A DNA stretch of 12,197 nucleotides from Cyclospora cayetanensis (Eukaryota; Apicomplexa; Conoidasida; Eucoccidiorida; Eimeriidae), in assembly GCF_002999335.1 (NCBI RefSeq), contig NW_020312327.1, positions 1 through 12,197 on the forward strand, read 5' to 3'. How positions within the stretch are numbered: position 1 is the first letter of the stretch; every line of letters begins with the position of its first letter. The notes beneath the pieces were generated by a model. The model saw only the letters and a program-made list of their open reading frames with translations. It was not told the origin of the DNA and ran no database searches. Below, piece after piece: positions 1 to 7,369 of this stretch. Both the position numbers and the translations under genes were made by a program.

Positions 1-60
1 GAGTGCTATTCCCTCCCACCAACCTGCAAGCTGCTTAATTCACAAAATCCTTCCTCGCTA

Positions 61-270
61 TTCTCATCGCTTCACATAAATCGAGCAGTGGTGGTTACTA
101 TGTGGCAAAAGGAGCTCTCTGTCGTGTAGTGGCATGAAAAGATGCTGACACTATTTGTGTGCGCTGAGGCCTGCCAGAGGGTGCAATACGATCTCAGAGG
201 AGTTTCAGGAACTTTGATAGTGCTAGAGATGCTCGCTGGTTTGGGCGCCTCCCGCGGCACAAGTGTACAT
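61..270 (+). pseudogene. Ty3/gypsy integrase relic (zinc-binding region and start of core)
   Basis: This is a decayed fragment of the integrase of an LTR retrotransposon, which in a live element joins the cDNA to host DNA. From position 75 one frame reads H-K-S-S-S-G-G-Y-Y-V-A-K-G-A-L-C-R-V, resembling the H-x4-GG-H-x-G-V-x-K-T-L-x-R-V segment of Ty3/gypsy integrases, with the second histidine replaced by tyrosine. After a frame change, from 130, another frame reads W-H-E-K-M, then FVCAEACQRVQYDLRG and SGTLIVLEM. This matches the usual W-x2-M, the cysteine pair followed by CQR-x-K, and the G-x-L-x-P-L entry into the catalytic core. The frame stops at 271. The cysteine spacing is C-x3-C rather than C-x2-C, and an in-frame TAG lies just before the tryptophan. 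Frameshift, stop and lost residues mark a pseudogene. The family call rests on motif reading by eye. Confidence 0.6.
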
Positions 271-1090
271 TGAAGTAGATGTAGGGCATCACTCCCAATG
301 TGTTGGCTGACATGCACCACCCCAGCAATTCACTCATATGCAGGGCTTCCACTTGCGTCTGTGATGATCCACGATTTTTCTCGACATTGCGTAGTTCATA
401 CGCCTCTGACACCCGTGTGTTGTTACGATTTCCGAAATGCGGAATGGCAACAGGGTGAAACATTGTCACACTAAGGATGGCCCAAGGTGCTTCAAAACAA
501 AGCCTGCAGCTGCTCCTCAGTCAACCACTCTGGCTAAGCTTCCGCGCTGCATAAGCATTTATGCTAATAATAATTGCGTGATCGTCGGTCTTTAGGGTTG
601 CTCATATATTTGACTGCATTGAACAGATGCCTCTTAAGGCTTCCCGTTGTTCTTAGTGGCTGCTGGGGTGAGCAACACTAAATATCTACTATATTGGTGG
701 TATTTGTCCAGGAAAAAGTAGAGAATTGAGAAGTTGATTTGTCTGTTCGTATCTCTTCTCCATTGCAAAGTAGGCTGGATTGAATAAGGCTTGAAGTTTC
801 GTGAATGTGCATTAGATGATTCGTCCACCTAGCTGTGACTGCTTTGCGTAGCGCTCCAAATAAGGTCTCCAACAAGGGGACACCTAGGTTCGCACTCAAT
901 AACACTTGGCAGCTAGTTACTGAATGCTTTCCCAAGATTTCCTTTTATAACCTGGCTGTGGATTGCAGAATACTGACGTGAGGAAAGAGGTACAGCTAGA
1001 ACGCGCATGAGTGCACCCGCCCTGGCACACCGAGCACTCACGGCTTGTAACACGCAGTACCAAGAGCACATGCACATAACCTTGCGGCAA
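271..1090. other. No recognisable gene; left flank of unit copy 1
   Basis: I see no supported gene here. The expected continuation of the integrase core (the DDE residues) could not be followed in any frame. Short ORFs on both strands begin at non-ATG codons or carry no recognisable motif. The stretch contains a short member of repeat B at 718-744. Its last 40-50 bases before 1091 weakly resemble the sequence just before 6324, so it may be the diverged counterpart of the flank of copy 2. Confidence 0.5.
718..744 (-). repeat. Repeat B motif, most diverged copy
   Basis: On the minus strand these 27 bases read R-Q-I-N-F-S-I-L-Y, preceded by T-L-Q-W-R-R-D-T-N. The copies at 4655-4681 and 5956-5982 read RQANYSILY in the equivalent frame. 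Similarity continues without gaps for roughly ten codons upstream, and for about seven codons downstream against the 5956 copy. The rest of repeat B is hard to follow here. It is either an old DNA repeat or a remnant of a coding sequence; the function is unknown. Confidence 0.45.
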
Positions 1091-1209
1091 GTTGTATCGA
1101 GCCAGTGCTACTCCGTAGTCATAAAAATGTACAAACGCCCTAATCAAATAACGTCGATTCTCCAGGACCCTGTAGTCAAATATGGCTAGTGTAGGAGAAA
1201 GTGCACAAC

Positions 1210-1225
1210 AGCAGCTTAAGCTGCT
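1210..1225. other. 16-bp perfect palindrome, copy 1
   Basis: AGCAGCTTAAGCTGCT is its own reverse complement. It has no loop and lies about 0.9 kb upstream of the gene start. It could be a binding site for a dimeric protein or chance; no function is assigned. Confidence 0.3.
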
Positions 1226-1665
1226 ACACATACTCTCACAGGTGCTCCCCGAAGACACGTACGAAAGGCCATCTTTCAATAACTCCGTCCCTGGTCTTTA
1301 AAAACTATCAAACATTAAAGTTGATGCATGGGATCAAATATTAATATATAGTGGAAAATGCTTGCTTTCTCAGGTCGAGCTGCACTGGAGAGAGAGCCCT
1401 CTCCATTCAATGTAAAAGCCTGCGTCAGCCGCATGGGGCATAGAATAAAGCATCATTTAGATCTTACATCAATTAGATTAACAAGCCATATAAAACAGAT
1501 TATTGTAGGTACGACAGTCTACGATTGTTGTGATCCATTATATGGCGCAAGAGGCTTCAAGACCAACAAGCGAGGCTTGACTTCTGTTTCAGTTGACAGT
1601 ACCTACACTAACTTCTCCAAGCAGCCTCCTAAGCTAATATGAGACTAACCATATGAAACGTCGCA

Positions 1666-1673
1666 TGCATGCA
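1666..1673. promoter_or_regulatory. TGCATGCA element upstream of the gene, copy 1
   Basis: The palindromic octamer TGCATGCA lies inside GCATGCATGC, about 470 bp before the ATG. TGCATGC-type motifs are known promoter elements in apicomplexans such as Toxoplasma and Plasmodium, bound by some AP2-domain proteins. A role here is inference from that precedent and from the guessed host group. A single octamer can occur by chance. Confidence 0.25.
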
Positions 1674-2136
1674 ACGCTGACTGCCCAAATGAGACGAAAA
1701 TCTGTCTCAAAGAACGGCAGAATTACACGGCCCCCATGCGAGCCTCCTCCAAACTACCAGGAAAAGCCTTTCCAACTTGCAATATTTAGGCAGCCTTCAT
1801 ATTTATGTAATTATAATGTGAATTGGCAATGGGGTATTATGAGAAGAATAATATCTACTTAATTTCTTGTTAGAGTGCTAAGTCCTTGCTGCTCGGAAGG
1901 AGTGGAACGAACAGATTTCTCCCACACGGGATCATCACTGTCCTCTTCCTCGTCTTTTCTACTTTCTATGCGCAGGCTAAATGTTCATTAATCTTTCCTT
2001 AGGAATGACGAAATGAAAAAAGGCTATTGAGTCGCTCCGCCTAAAACGATTCCCTAGGCACTACCCTAAGAGTGGTGTGCATTTCATTGCCCAATGCAAA
2101 GTGAAACAGTTGATTTTTGATAACTTCATCCTATAC

Positions 2137-3711
2137 ATGATCCATAAACGCTCCTGTTTGAAACTTGCCGTGTTGCTCTCAACAGTATTCATACCAATGG
2201 CCCTTGTCACTGGCGACGGAGGCGAAAGGAGAGAAGACCAGAAGGGAATCAACGCACCCACATCCCACCAGGATGTCTTAAACGCGAATGAAGTTACTGT
2301 GGGGGGTGATTTCGCCCGCCTGTCGCGTCGCCACCAAGCTGCAGTCTCAGATGTCGGTCACCCCCACTATGCGTATTTCATAATGACAGCATCCATCATA
2401 GTCTTAGGTTTCATTATTTTACTCTGCTCCCGATGGATAAGGGTGCACGATGCTCGCCGTGTACAATTAGGAGGTCGTGGAAGGCTCGAGCCTGAACTTG
2501 CGGAGATAGAAAGGTCGGAAGGCTGTGGCTACATTGACGCAGACAGGGCTGACGAAGAAATACAAGGCGTTCAGACTACGCAACGAACGATTTCCTCCAC
2601 CACCAGGCCGGATAAAAGCACCGAAGGAGCAAAGTTGAAGACGAACTCGAATATGGGGGCAGAGATACACCGACGTTCTCATGGACCAGGGGACACAGAA
2701 GCAGGAGCCGCAAGTGCAAGCTTGACTTCAAGCACAGGCAGCCAGGCAAGCCTCTATCACAGTGGAATCGACGAGGAGCCAGACTGCAAAGTCTTCACTC
2801 TGCAAAGACGCGGCGGGAGTTTGCTGAATTCCCCATGGGATAGCAGCACATACTACCGGCAGCTAAACAGACTGTCTCTTTCCATGCTGGACTTGAAGGG
2901 ACTGACTTTGGAGGAAATTAAATACCTAGCTCAGGCAAGACGCATCTTAAGAGGCTACCTGAACCAACGTGTTTATCTAGCAAACATCATATGCAAAAAT
3001 ATAGAACAGCGGGAATCACTGGTGAAGGAATTAGCAAGGGGAGAGACTAGGAGCGAACTTTTAGCGGTATTTCGTCCAAAAAAAACAAAACCAGTGGATT
3101 CACTCCAAGACTTAGACCTACGGATCACACAGGCTAGGAGTAAACTGGAAGAAGTTCATCGCAACCTTCAAAGAACGGCACCCGGTGCCTACCAGAGGGT
3201 CCTTGCCATGCGTTTGATTGCTAAAAAAATAGATTTAGGAACTCCGATTTCCGAAAAAGCCGCAACAGCCCTAAGCATCTCGCGTACTACTTTACGTGGC
3301 CTGTCTCAACGCACAAGGGTTATTCAGAATAGTGAAAGACGAATAATTTTGCAGTTGGCGGTCGTGTTGCTCGCAAGGCTGAAAAGCGTGAATGGGAAGC
3401 TCTCTCATCTGCTTGGTGAGATTGATTTTCAGGATTTCGAAGCACAGGCGCTCAAAGATGGAGTCAAGCAGGCTGAGGCTCTGTGTAGGAAAGCTGGCAG
3501 ATTTATTCTGCCTTTACGTAATTCCCGGCTCCCTCTACGGCCTCCTAATCTTCTACGGCATATTGAGACAGCAATTCATTGCCTACAGTTGACAATAACA
3601 CAGTCTTGCAGGTACCTCACGGATGTGGGGGGCGGTGAAGGTGGCGTATCTTGCTCCAATCTTGGCACAACCGCTGCAGGCTCTGTTCCGGCTGAGCATA
3701 ATGAACGGTAA
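2137..3711 (+). CDS. Hypothetical secreted/single-pass membrane protein, copy 1 (524 aa)
   Basis: I do not recognise a family. The ORF stays open upstream to 2077, but the codon there is GTG. The first ATG, at 2137, places a textbook signal peptide at the N-terminus: MIHKRS, then the hydrophobic run LKLAVLLSTVFIPMALV, ending near residue 26. A short hydrophilic segment follows (27-77), then one strong transmembrane helix at about 78-98 (YFIMTASIIVLGFIILLC) with an arginine-rich stop-transfer SRWIRVHDARR. Next come an acidic stretch (118-144) and Ser/Thr-rich linkers (146-164, 189-210). A large arginine/leucine-rich region (240-492) looks all-helical, with several amphipathic helices. The tail carries DVGGGEGG at 496-503. 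A type I topology with the helical part in the cytosol is likely if the signal peptide is cleaved. A GTAAGG donor overlaps the stop codon, so the last residue or two may change by splicing. The copy at 7370-8944 encodes the identical protein. Confidence 0.8.
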   Translation: MIHKRSCLKLAVLLSTVFIPMALVTGDGGERREDQKGINAPTSHQDVLNANEVTVGGDFARLSRRHQAAVSDVGHPHYAYFIMTASIIVLGFIILLCSRWIRVHDARRVQLGGRGRLEPELAEIERSEGCGYIDADRADEEIQGVQTTQRTISSTTRPDKSTEGAKLKTNSNMGAEIHRRSHGPGDTEAGAASASLTSSTGSQASLYHSGIDEEPDCKVFTLQRRGGSLLNSPWDSSTYYRQLNRLSLSMLDLKGLTLEEIKYLAQARRILRGYLNQRVYLANIICKNIEQRESLVKELARGETRSELLAVFRPKKTKPVDSLQDLDLRITQARSKLEEVHRNLQRTAPGAYQRVLAMRLIAKKIDLGTPISEKAATALSISRTTLRGLSQRTRVIQNSERRIILQLAVVLLARLKSVNGKLSHLLGEIDFQDFEAQALKDGVKQAEALCRKAGRFILPLRNSRLPLRPPNLLRHIETAIHCLQLTITQSCRYLTDVGGGEGGVSCSNLGTTAAGSVPAEHNER

Positions 3712-3852
3712 GGAAGGTGGCAGTGCTCACGAATAATAGATGCTCTGAATGCAAAAGGTACAAAGGCGCTAACTGTGAGGTCGTTTCTTGTTTGTTTCTA
3801 CTTGACTTGCATGGCATCCATCACTGCTAGTTTTATTTTCCCTGCATTTCAG
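3708..3852 (+). other. Candidate 145-bp intron at the gene's 3' end, copy 1
   Basis: The stop codon TAA (3709-3711) lies inside a strong splice donor, GTAAGG at 3708. Downstream, TTTTATTTTCCCTGCATTTCAG ending at 3852 has the pyrimidine tract and AG of a 3' splice site. Removing this stretch would join phase-2 codon CG to T and read R-A-S-H-K before a TGA at 3866-3868. The protein would then be 528 residues with a slightly different tail. Both signals are visible, but use of the intron is inference. Confidence 0.4.
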
Positions 3853-3868
3853 TGCCTCTCATAAATGA

Positions 3869-4654
3869 AAACGCCTTGATCTGAGGAGCGGGCACTACGT
3901 GTGGTAGCCTTGTAGCAATTATTCACAGCACTCTGTATCGTAGCCTGCTTTGCAGTGCAGCAAACCAGGGTCCCTCCGAAGTTTGAGGGCAGAATTACTA
4001 CGCCAGCTATTCAATTCCACACTCTGTGCATTGCAAAAGGACTCGCCATCTGCACTTACCGTTGCAGCCAATCACAGCTCCACTAGCGCGTACAGCTGCG
4101 GTGATCTTCATAGGGTGTGGCGTTGCATGGTGTACTGCTGGGCGCTAACCTCCCTCCAGATGCAGCGGCCGAGCACTAAGCTGCTGAGAAATAACATGTA
4201 CCCGAATTTTCACTGTGTATTCCCCCTTGTGTATTAATCCTCCAGCTCGTTTTGCCTCCCTCTCTGAAACCGGGCATGACCTAGCTGTGCATTCTATTCT
4301 CACCCTGCCCCAGACGCTCATTGGGTAAGTCTAAACTTTTGTATGGAACGTTGCGGAAACGTTTACTCTATGGAGAAGTGGAGCGCTGGCTCGGTCACAG
4401 GCTTTATTCCGGAGGATCTAGATTTTGCTCTTGGAAACTGTAAACCATGAATTTCACATGCCACCCCAAGGATGGTGACATACAAGCGTGGATAGAGGAA
4501 TTTTCTTTTAAAACCGAAGTGTATTTCAGGAGACGGCGTCTTTTGCGTTGGGTGGGTGGGGGTTTGCACTTTTCTAGAGGCGCTGCACCTTATGGCAGAT
4601 GGGGTGCTACCCTAAGGTCTTTTCTACTGCACTAGTTATACATGACTGGGAATT
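3869..4654. other. 3' flank of the gene, no recognisable gene, copy 1
   Basis: I see no supported gene here. A 95-codon frame ending at 4237 starts at TTG and has no motif. A 62-codon ATG frame (4447-4635) is rich in Arg and Gly and unrecognised. A consensus donor GTAAGT occurs at 4325 with a pyrimidine-rich AG just before it near 4313. Together with the signals at 5111 and 5273 this could mean a second, multi-exon gene crosses this stretch, but I cannot build a coherent model. Confidence 0.35.
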
Positions 4655-4968
4655 GTAAAGGATTGAATAATTGGCTTGCCTGTACAAATATCTTGTTAGT
4701 TGCCGAGTAGTGCTAACTCGATATTAGAAGACGCTATGTAGTATACATCTGCGCCAAATGTTGTGTACCACTAGTTTTGACTGGTCGGTCTGCTTGGAGG
4801 ATTTAGCTACGCGCACCCTAGCATATCGTCTCCCCTCACGCCTGAACTCTGGGGAGCACTTGCGAGGAAAAGCGAAAGCTCTTTAAGAGCACTTCACAAC
4901 TTGCATTGAAGTTGTATTGAGTCTGGATGCAAGTATTACTCTACGGAGATCATAGTTGCAGCGTTACA
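4655..4968 (-). repeat. Repeat B, copy inside unit 1
   Basis: This 314-bp stretch aligns nearly end to end with 5956-6270 (315 bp). Anchors are the RQANYSILY-coding start, an AGCTACGCGCACCCTAGC stretch matching AGCTGCGCGCAGCCTAGC, and a shared GCGTTACA at the far end. Identity is about 78% over the first 27 bases and roughly 60% overall by eye. On the minus strand the conserved start reads T-T-R-Q-L-T-R-Y-L-Y followed by RQANYSILY. Further in, the frames are broken in both copies. It is an old interspersed repeat of unknown family. Confidence 0.6.
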
Positions 4969-5111
4969 GTTGGTAGCACGCCATATTTTGATGCAGCTGT
5001 TCCCCGCTTGGCCACTGGCTGCGAATGTAGTGCGATATCAGTTTTCCCTACAACGATTCTCTGAGATTGATGAAGGTGGCTGATTTTTCGCCAATCTTGT
5101 TTTCTTTGCAG

Positions 5112-5272
5112 CAGTTTGGAGATCACGCTGTGTGGAAATGGACGCTGACGCTGGCACAGCGCCTATGAGGGGGGGCAGAGTCTGGCCTGCAAGCCGATGT
5201 AAAAGCAGTAGCTTCACACCTGGTGAAAAGGCATTGCTTGGTAGGCGAGTTAACGTGAATGGATACGACGAT
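5112..5272 (+). other. Exon-like segment with a 52-codon ORF, copy 1
   Basis: A good 3' splice site (TTGTTTTCTTTGCAG, ending 5111) and a consensus donor (GTGAGT at 5273) bracket 161 bp. One frame is open across it and contains an ATG at 5138. Read through without splicing, that frame gives 52 residues and stops at 5296. The visible end reads SFTPGEKALLGRRVNVNGYDD. The L-G-x-R-V-x-V-N-G-Y pattern loosely recalls the start of a CAP-Gly domain, but it is too short to call. No matching upstream or downstream exon could be joined with confidence. It may be one exon of a gene crossing the unit, a remnant captured by duplication, or chance. The segment at 10345-10505 is identical. Confidence 0.3.
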
Positions 5273-5475
5273 GTGAGTATAGCCGGAAAAGTGTAACAAT
5301 AGTAAGGATGGGTAAGTAGTTGGAGATTTTATGAGCCGGTTGAAGCTGTACCTAGCTTCTTACCTTTAAGATCGCAAAAACGCGGCTCTTGCGATATGTG
5401 TATTGGATGAAAACAGTGCTTAGCACTTGAATGGTGACTCCATATATGCAGAAGGTGTCGTCTGCCTCTTAAGCC

Positions 5476-5903
5476 TGCATCCCATCTTATTGAGTCAACA
5501 GCTGTTTTTTGTGGGCGAGCTGATTGAACTGCAGGCAGAGAAACTGTGGAATAGGGCAATTCTCAAAAAGCGCTTAGCACATGCTAAGTAAATACGAGCT
5601 GCGAGCAGGCTTGCCATGCGCACGTCGTCCAGTGTACCGAATTGAGCTGATTACGGGGTCTGTCCTCAGCTATGTCTCGCAGTGCCAGAAGCCTTCTTAG
5701 CATTTAGAGGAGAATAAGCAGCAGGTGGATAATTTGTTGGAAAAGAGAAAGTGCAGGAATTAGGTAGCGCCCCTGGGCATAGCCCAGTGTTGCCACCGGG
5801 AAAATTGGAAGACACTGCATGGTCAACAGCTTTGAGTGCCTGAACAGGATCACTATGAAACAACTGTTTGGTGCCTCATATTGGCGGTTCGCCTGAAGAA
5901 CCA
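5476..5903 (+). pseudogene. Ty3/gypsy pol relic, protease-RT junction (repeat C, copy 1)
   Basis: In a live element this part of pol links the protease to the reverse transcriptase fingers. From 5581 one frame reads MLSK, then YELRAGLPCARRPVYRIEL and ITGS. This matches the E-L-P-x-G-L-P-P-x-R-x-V-x-H-x-I-x-L-x-x-G-S signature that precedes RT in Ty3/gypsy elements. The same frame then has a TAG at 5698-5700, HLEEN and VDNLLEKRKC (the LLEKG-x-I segment), a second TAG at 5761, and VAPLG (the S-P-x-G-A-P segment). After a frame change, 5840-5860 reads LNRITMK, the L-N-x-I-T-x-K of RT. The catalytic YxDD region is absent. Two stops and a frameshift show a dead copy. The minus-strand ORFs here are shadows. 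Confidence 0.72.
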
Positions 5904-5955
5904 GTACTGCAAGCTGCCCTGACCTATTACACTGGTTATATTCGATAAGGTTCTA

Positions 5956-6270
5956 GTACAGAATTGAGTAGTTGGCTTGTCGGTTCGTGTGCCTCGTTTG
6001 CATCAGAGTACTGTAAACGCGATACCAGAATATGCAGTGTTGTATGCGTGTGCGGTAGGTACAATGTGGAGCTATCCGTGAATGGTCAGCGTGCTCAGAG
6101 GGTGCAGCTGCGCGCAGCCTAGCTGTTGGTGTTCCCTAATGTCGGAGCTCTGAGAGGGTAGAGAGGAAAGGGAGGGATATCTTGAGAAAATACTCGGGAA
6201 ATTGCAAGTCAGTTTGTGCTGAGTCATTAACAAATTGCTAGTCGATGGAGAACTCATAAATAGCGTTACA
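5956..6270 (-). repeat. Repeat B, free-standing copy upstream of unit 2
   Basis: This is the counterpart of 4655-4968. The minus strand reads S-T-L-M-Q-T-R-H-T-N followed by RQANYSILY, then a stop, then N-L-I-E-Y-N-Q, which parallels F-L-D-K-Y-H-Q of the copy at 718. The remainder is alignable at DNA level but not as protein. It occupies most of the 420-bp spacer (5904-6323) between relic C and unit copy 2, in which I see no gene. Confidence 0.6.
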
Positions 6271-6442
6271 CCGTGCAAATGGTTTCACATGCTCTCCCAT
6301 GCATACTCACAGGAACGCGAATTGTTGTATCGAGCCAGTGCTACTCCGTAGTCATAAAAATGTACAAACGCCCTAATCAAATAACGTCGATTCTCCAGGA
6401 CCCTGTAGTCAAATATGGCTAGTGTAGGAGAAAGTGCACAAC

Positions 6443-6458
6443 AGCAGCTTAAGCTGCT
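6443..6458. other. 16-bp perfect palindrome, copy 2
   Basis: Second copy of AGCAGCTTAAGCTGCT, about 0.9 kb before the second gene. Function unknown. Confidence 0.3.
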
Positions 6459-6898
6459 ACACATACTCTCACAGGTGCTCCCCGAAGACACGTACGAAAG
6501 GCCATCTTTCAATAACTCCGTCCCTGGTCTTTAAAAACTATCAAACATTAAAGTTGATGCATGGGATCAAATATTAATATATAGTGGAAAATGCTTGCTT
6601 TCTCAGGTCGAGCTGCACTGGAGAGAGAGCCCTCTCCATTCAATGTAAAAGCCTGCGTCAGCCGCATGGGGCATAGAATAAAGCATCATTTAGATCTTAC
6701 ATCAATTAGATTAACAAGCCATATAAAACAGATTATTGTAGGTACGACAGTCTACGATTGTTGTGATCCATTATATGGCGCAAGAGGCTTCAAGACCAAC
6801 AAGCGAGGCTTGACTTCTGTTTCAGTTGACAGTACCTACACTAACTTCTCCAAGCAGCCTCCTAAGCTAATATGAGACTAACCATATGAAACGTCGCA

Positions 6899-6906
6899 TG
6901 CATGCA
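6899..6906. promoter_or_regulatory. TGCATGCA element upstream of the gene, copy 2
   Basis: Same octamer as in copy 1, at the same distance (about 470 bp) from the ATG. The suggestion of an AP2-type regulatory site is by analogy with other apicomplexans only. Confidence 0.25.
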
Positions 6907-7369
6907 ACGCTGACTGCCCAAATGAGACGAAAATCTGTCTCAAAGAACGGCAGAATTACACGGCCCCCATGCGAGCCTCCTCCAAACTACCAGGAAAAGC
7001 CTTTCCAACTTGCAATATTTAGGCAGCCTTCATATTTATGTAATTATAATGTGAATTGGCAATGGGGTATTATGAGAAGAATAATATCTACTTAATTTCT
7101 TGTTAGAGTGCTAAGTCCTTGCTGCTCGGAAGGAGTGGAACGAACAGATTTCTCCCACACGGGATCATCACTGTCCTCTTCCTCGTCTTTTCTACTTTCT
7201 ATGCGCAGGCTAAATGTTCATTAATCTTTCCTTAGGAATGACGAAATGAAAAAAGGCTATTGAGTCGCTCCGCCTAAAACGATTCCCTAGGCACTACCCT
7301 AAGAGTGGTGTGCATTTCATTGCCCAATGCAAAGTGAAACAGTTGATTTTTGATAACTTCATCCTATAC

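Larger units (their letters stand above)
1091..2136. other. 5' region of the membrane-protein gene, copy 1
   Basis: This is non-coding as far as I can tell. Two ATG-initiated ORFs of 94 codons (1358-1642) and 69 codons (1653-1862) lie on the plus strand. They show no recognisable domain, and because both copies are identical no substitution pattern can test them. The stretch is AT-richer than the gene, with an AATATTAATATATA run near 1338-1351. A pyrimidine-rich tract ending in AG near 1990-2002 could be a 3' splice site, so an upstream non-coding exon is possible. Confidence 0.4.
1091..5465 (+). repeat. 4,375-bp direct repeat, copy 1 (gene-bearing unit)
   Basis: This block is repeated at 6324-10698 with a constant offset of 5,233 bp. 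Reading the two copies side by side I found one difference, C at 5359 against T at 10592, and no indel. The edges are abrupt. The base before the left edge differs (1090 a, 6323 t), and the right edge lies after GTCGTCTGC, beyond which the copies diverge. The unit contains the membrane-protein gene, a B repeat and an exon-like segment. Such identity implies a recent duplication or gene conversion. Different flanks argue against a simple assembly echo, though they do not exclude one. Confidence 0.97.
6324..7369. other. 5' region of the membrane-protein gene, copy 2
   Basis: Identical to 1091-2136, so the two genes share about 1 kb of upstream sequence and probably the same promoter. Sequence before 6324 differs from that before 1091, so any distal control element could differ between the copies. 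No supported gene. Confidence 0.4.

Noticed and set aside
917..1279. 120-codon minus-strand ORF crossing the left edge of unit 1
   Set aside because: It starts at TTG, has no motif, and its second half is replaced in the corresponding frame at 6285-6512, so it is not a conserved gene.
1358..1862. Two plus-strand ATG ORFs of 94 and 69 codons
   Set aside because: No domain, no signal sequence and no independent conservation, since both copies are identical by duplication.
2077..2136. Extended start of the membrane-protein ORF at 2077
   Set aside because: The codon is GTG, and the extra 20 residues would bury the signal peptide; the ATG at 2137 gives a proper N-terminal signal sequence.
3950..4635. 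95-codon (TTG start) and 62-codon plus-strand ORFs in the 3' flank
   Set aside because: No recognisable motif; lengths expected by chance in sequence of this composition.
5138..5296. CAP-Gly domain gene
   Set aside because: Only L-G-x-R-V-x-V-N-G-Y resembles the domain start; the defining GKNDG-type motif is absent, so no name was assigned.
5666..5863. 65-codon minus-strand ORF, also at 11723-11920
   Set aside because: It is the antisense shadow of the pol relic; the plus strand carries clear Ty3/gypsy motifs over the same bases.
6072..6278. 68-codon minus-strand ORF in repeat B
   Set aside because: The aligned region at 4700-4970 has stops in the same frame and no protein-level conservation.
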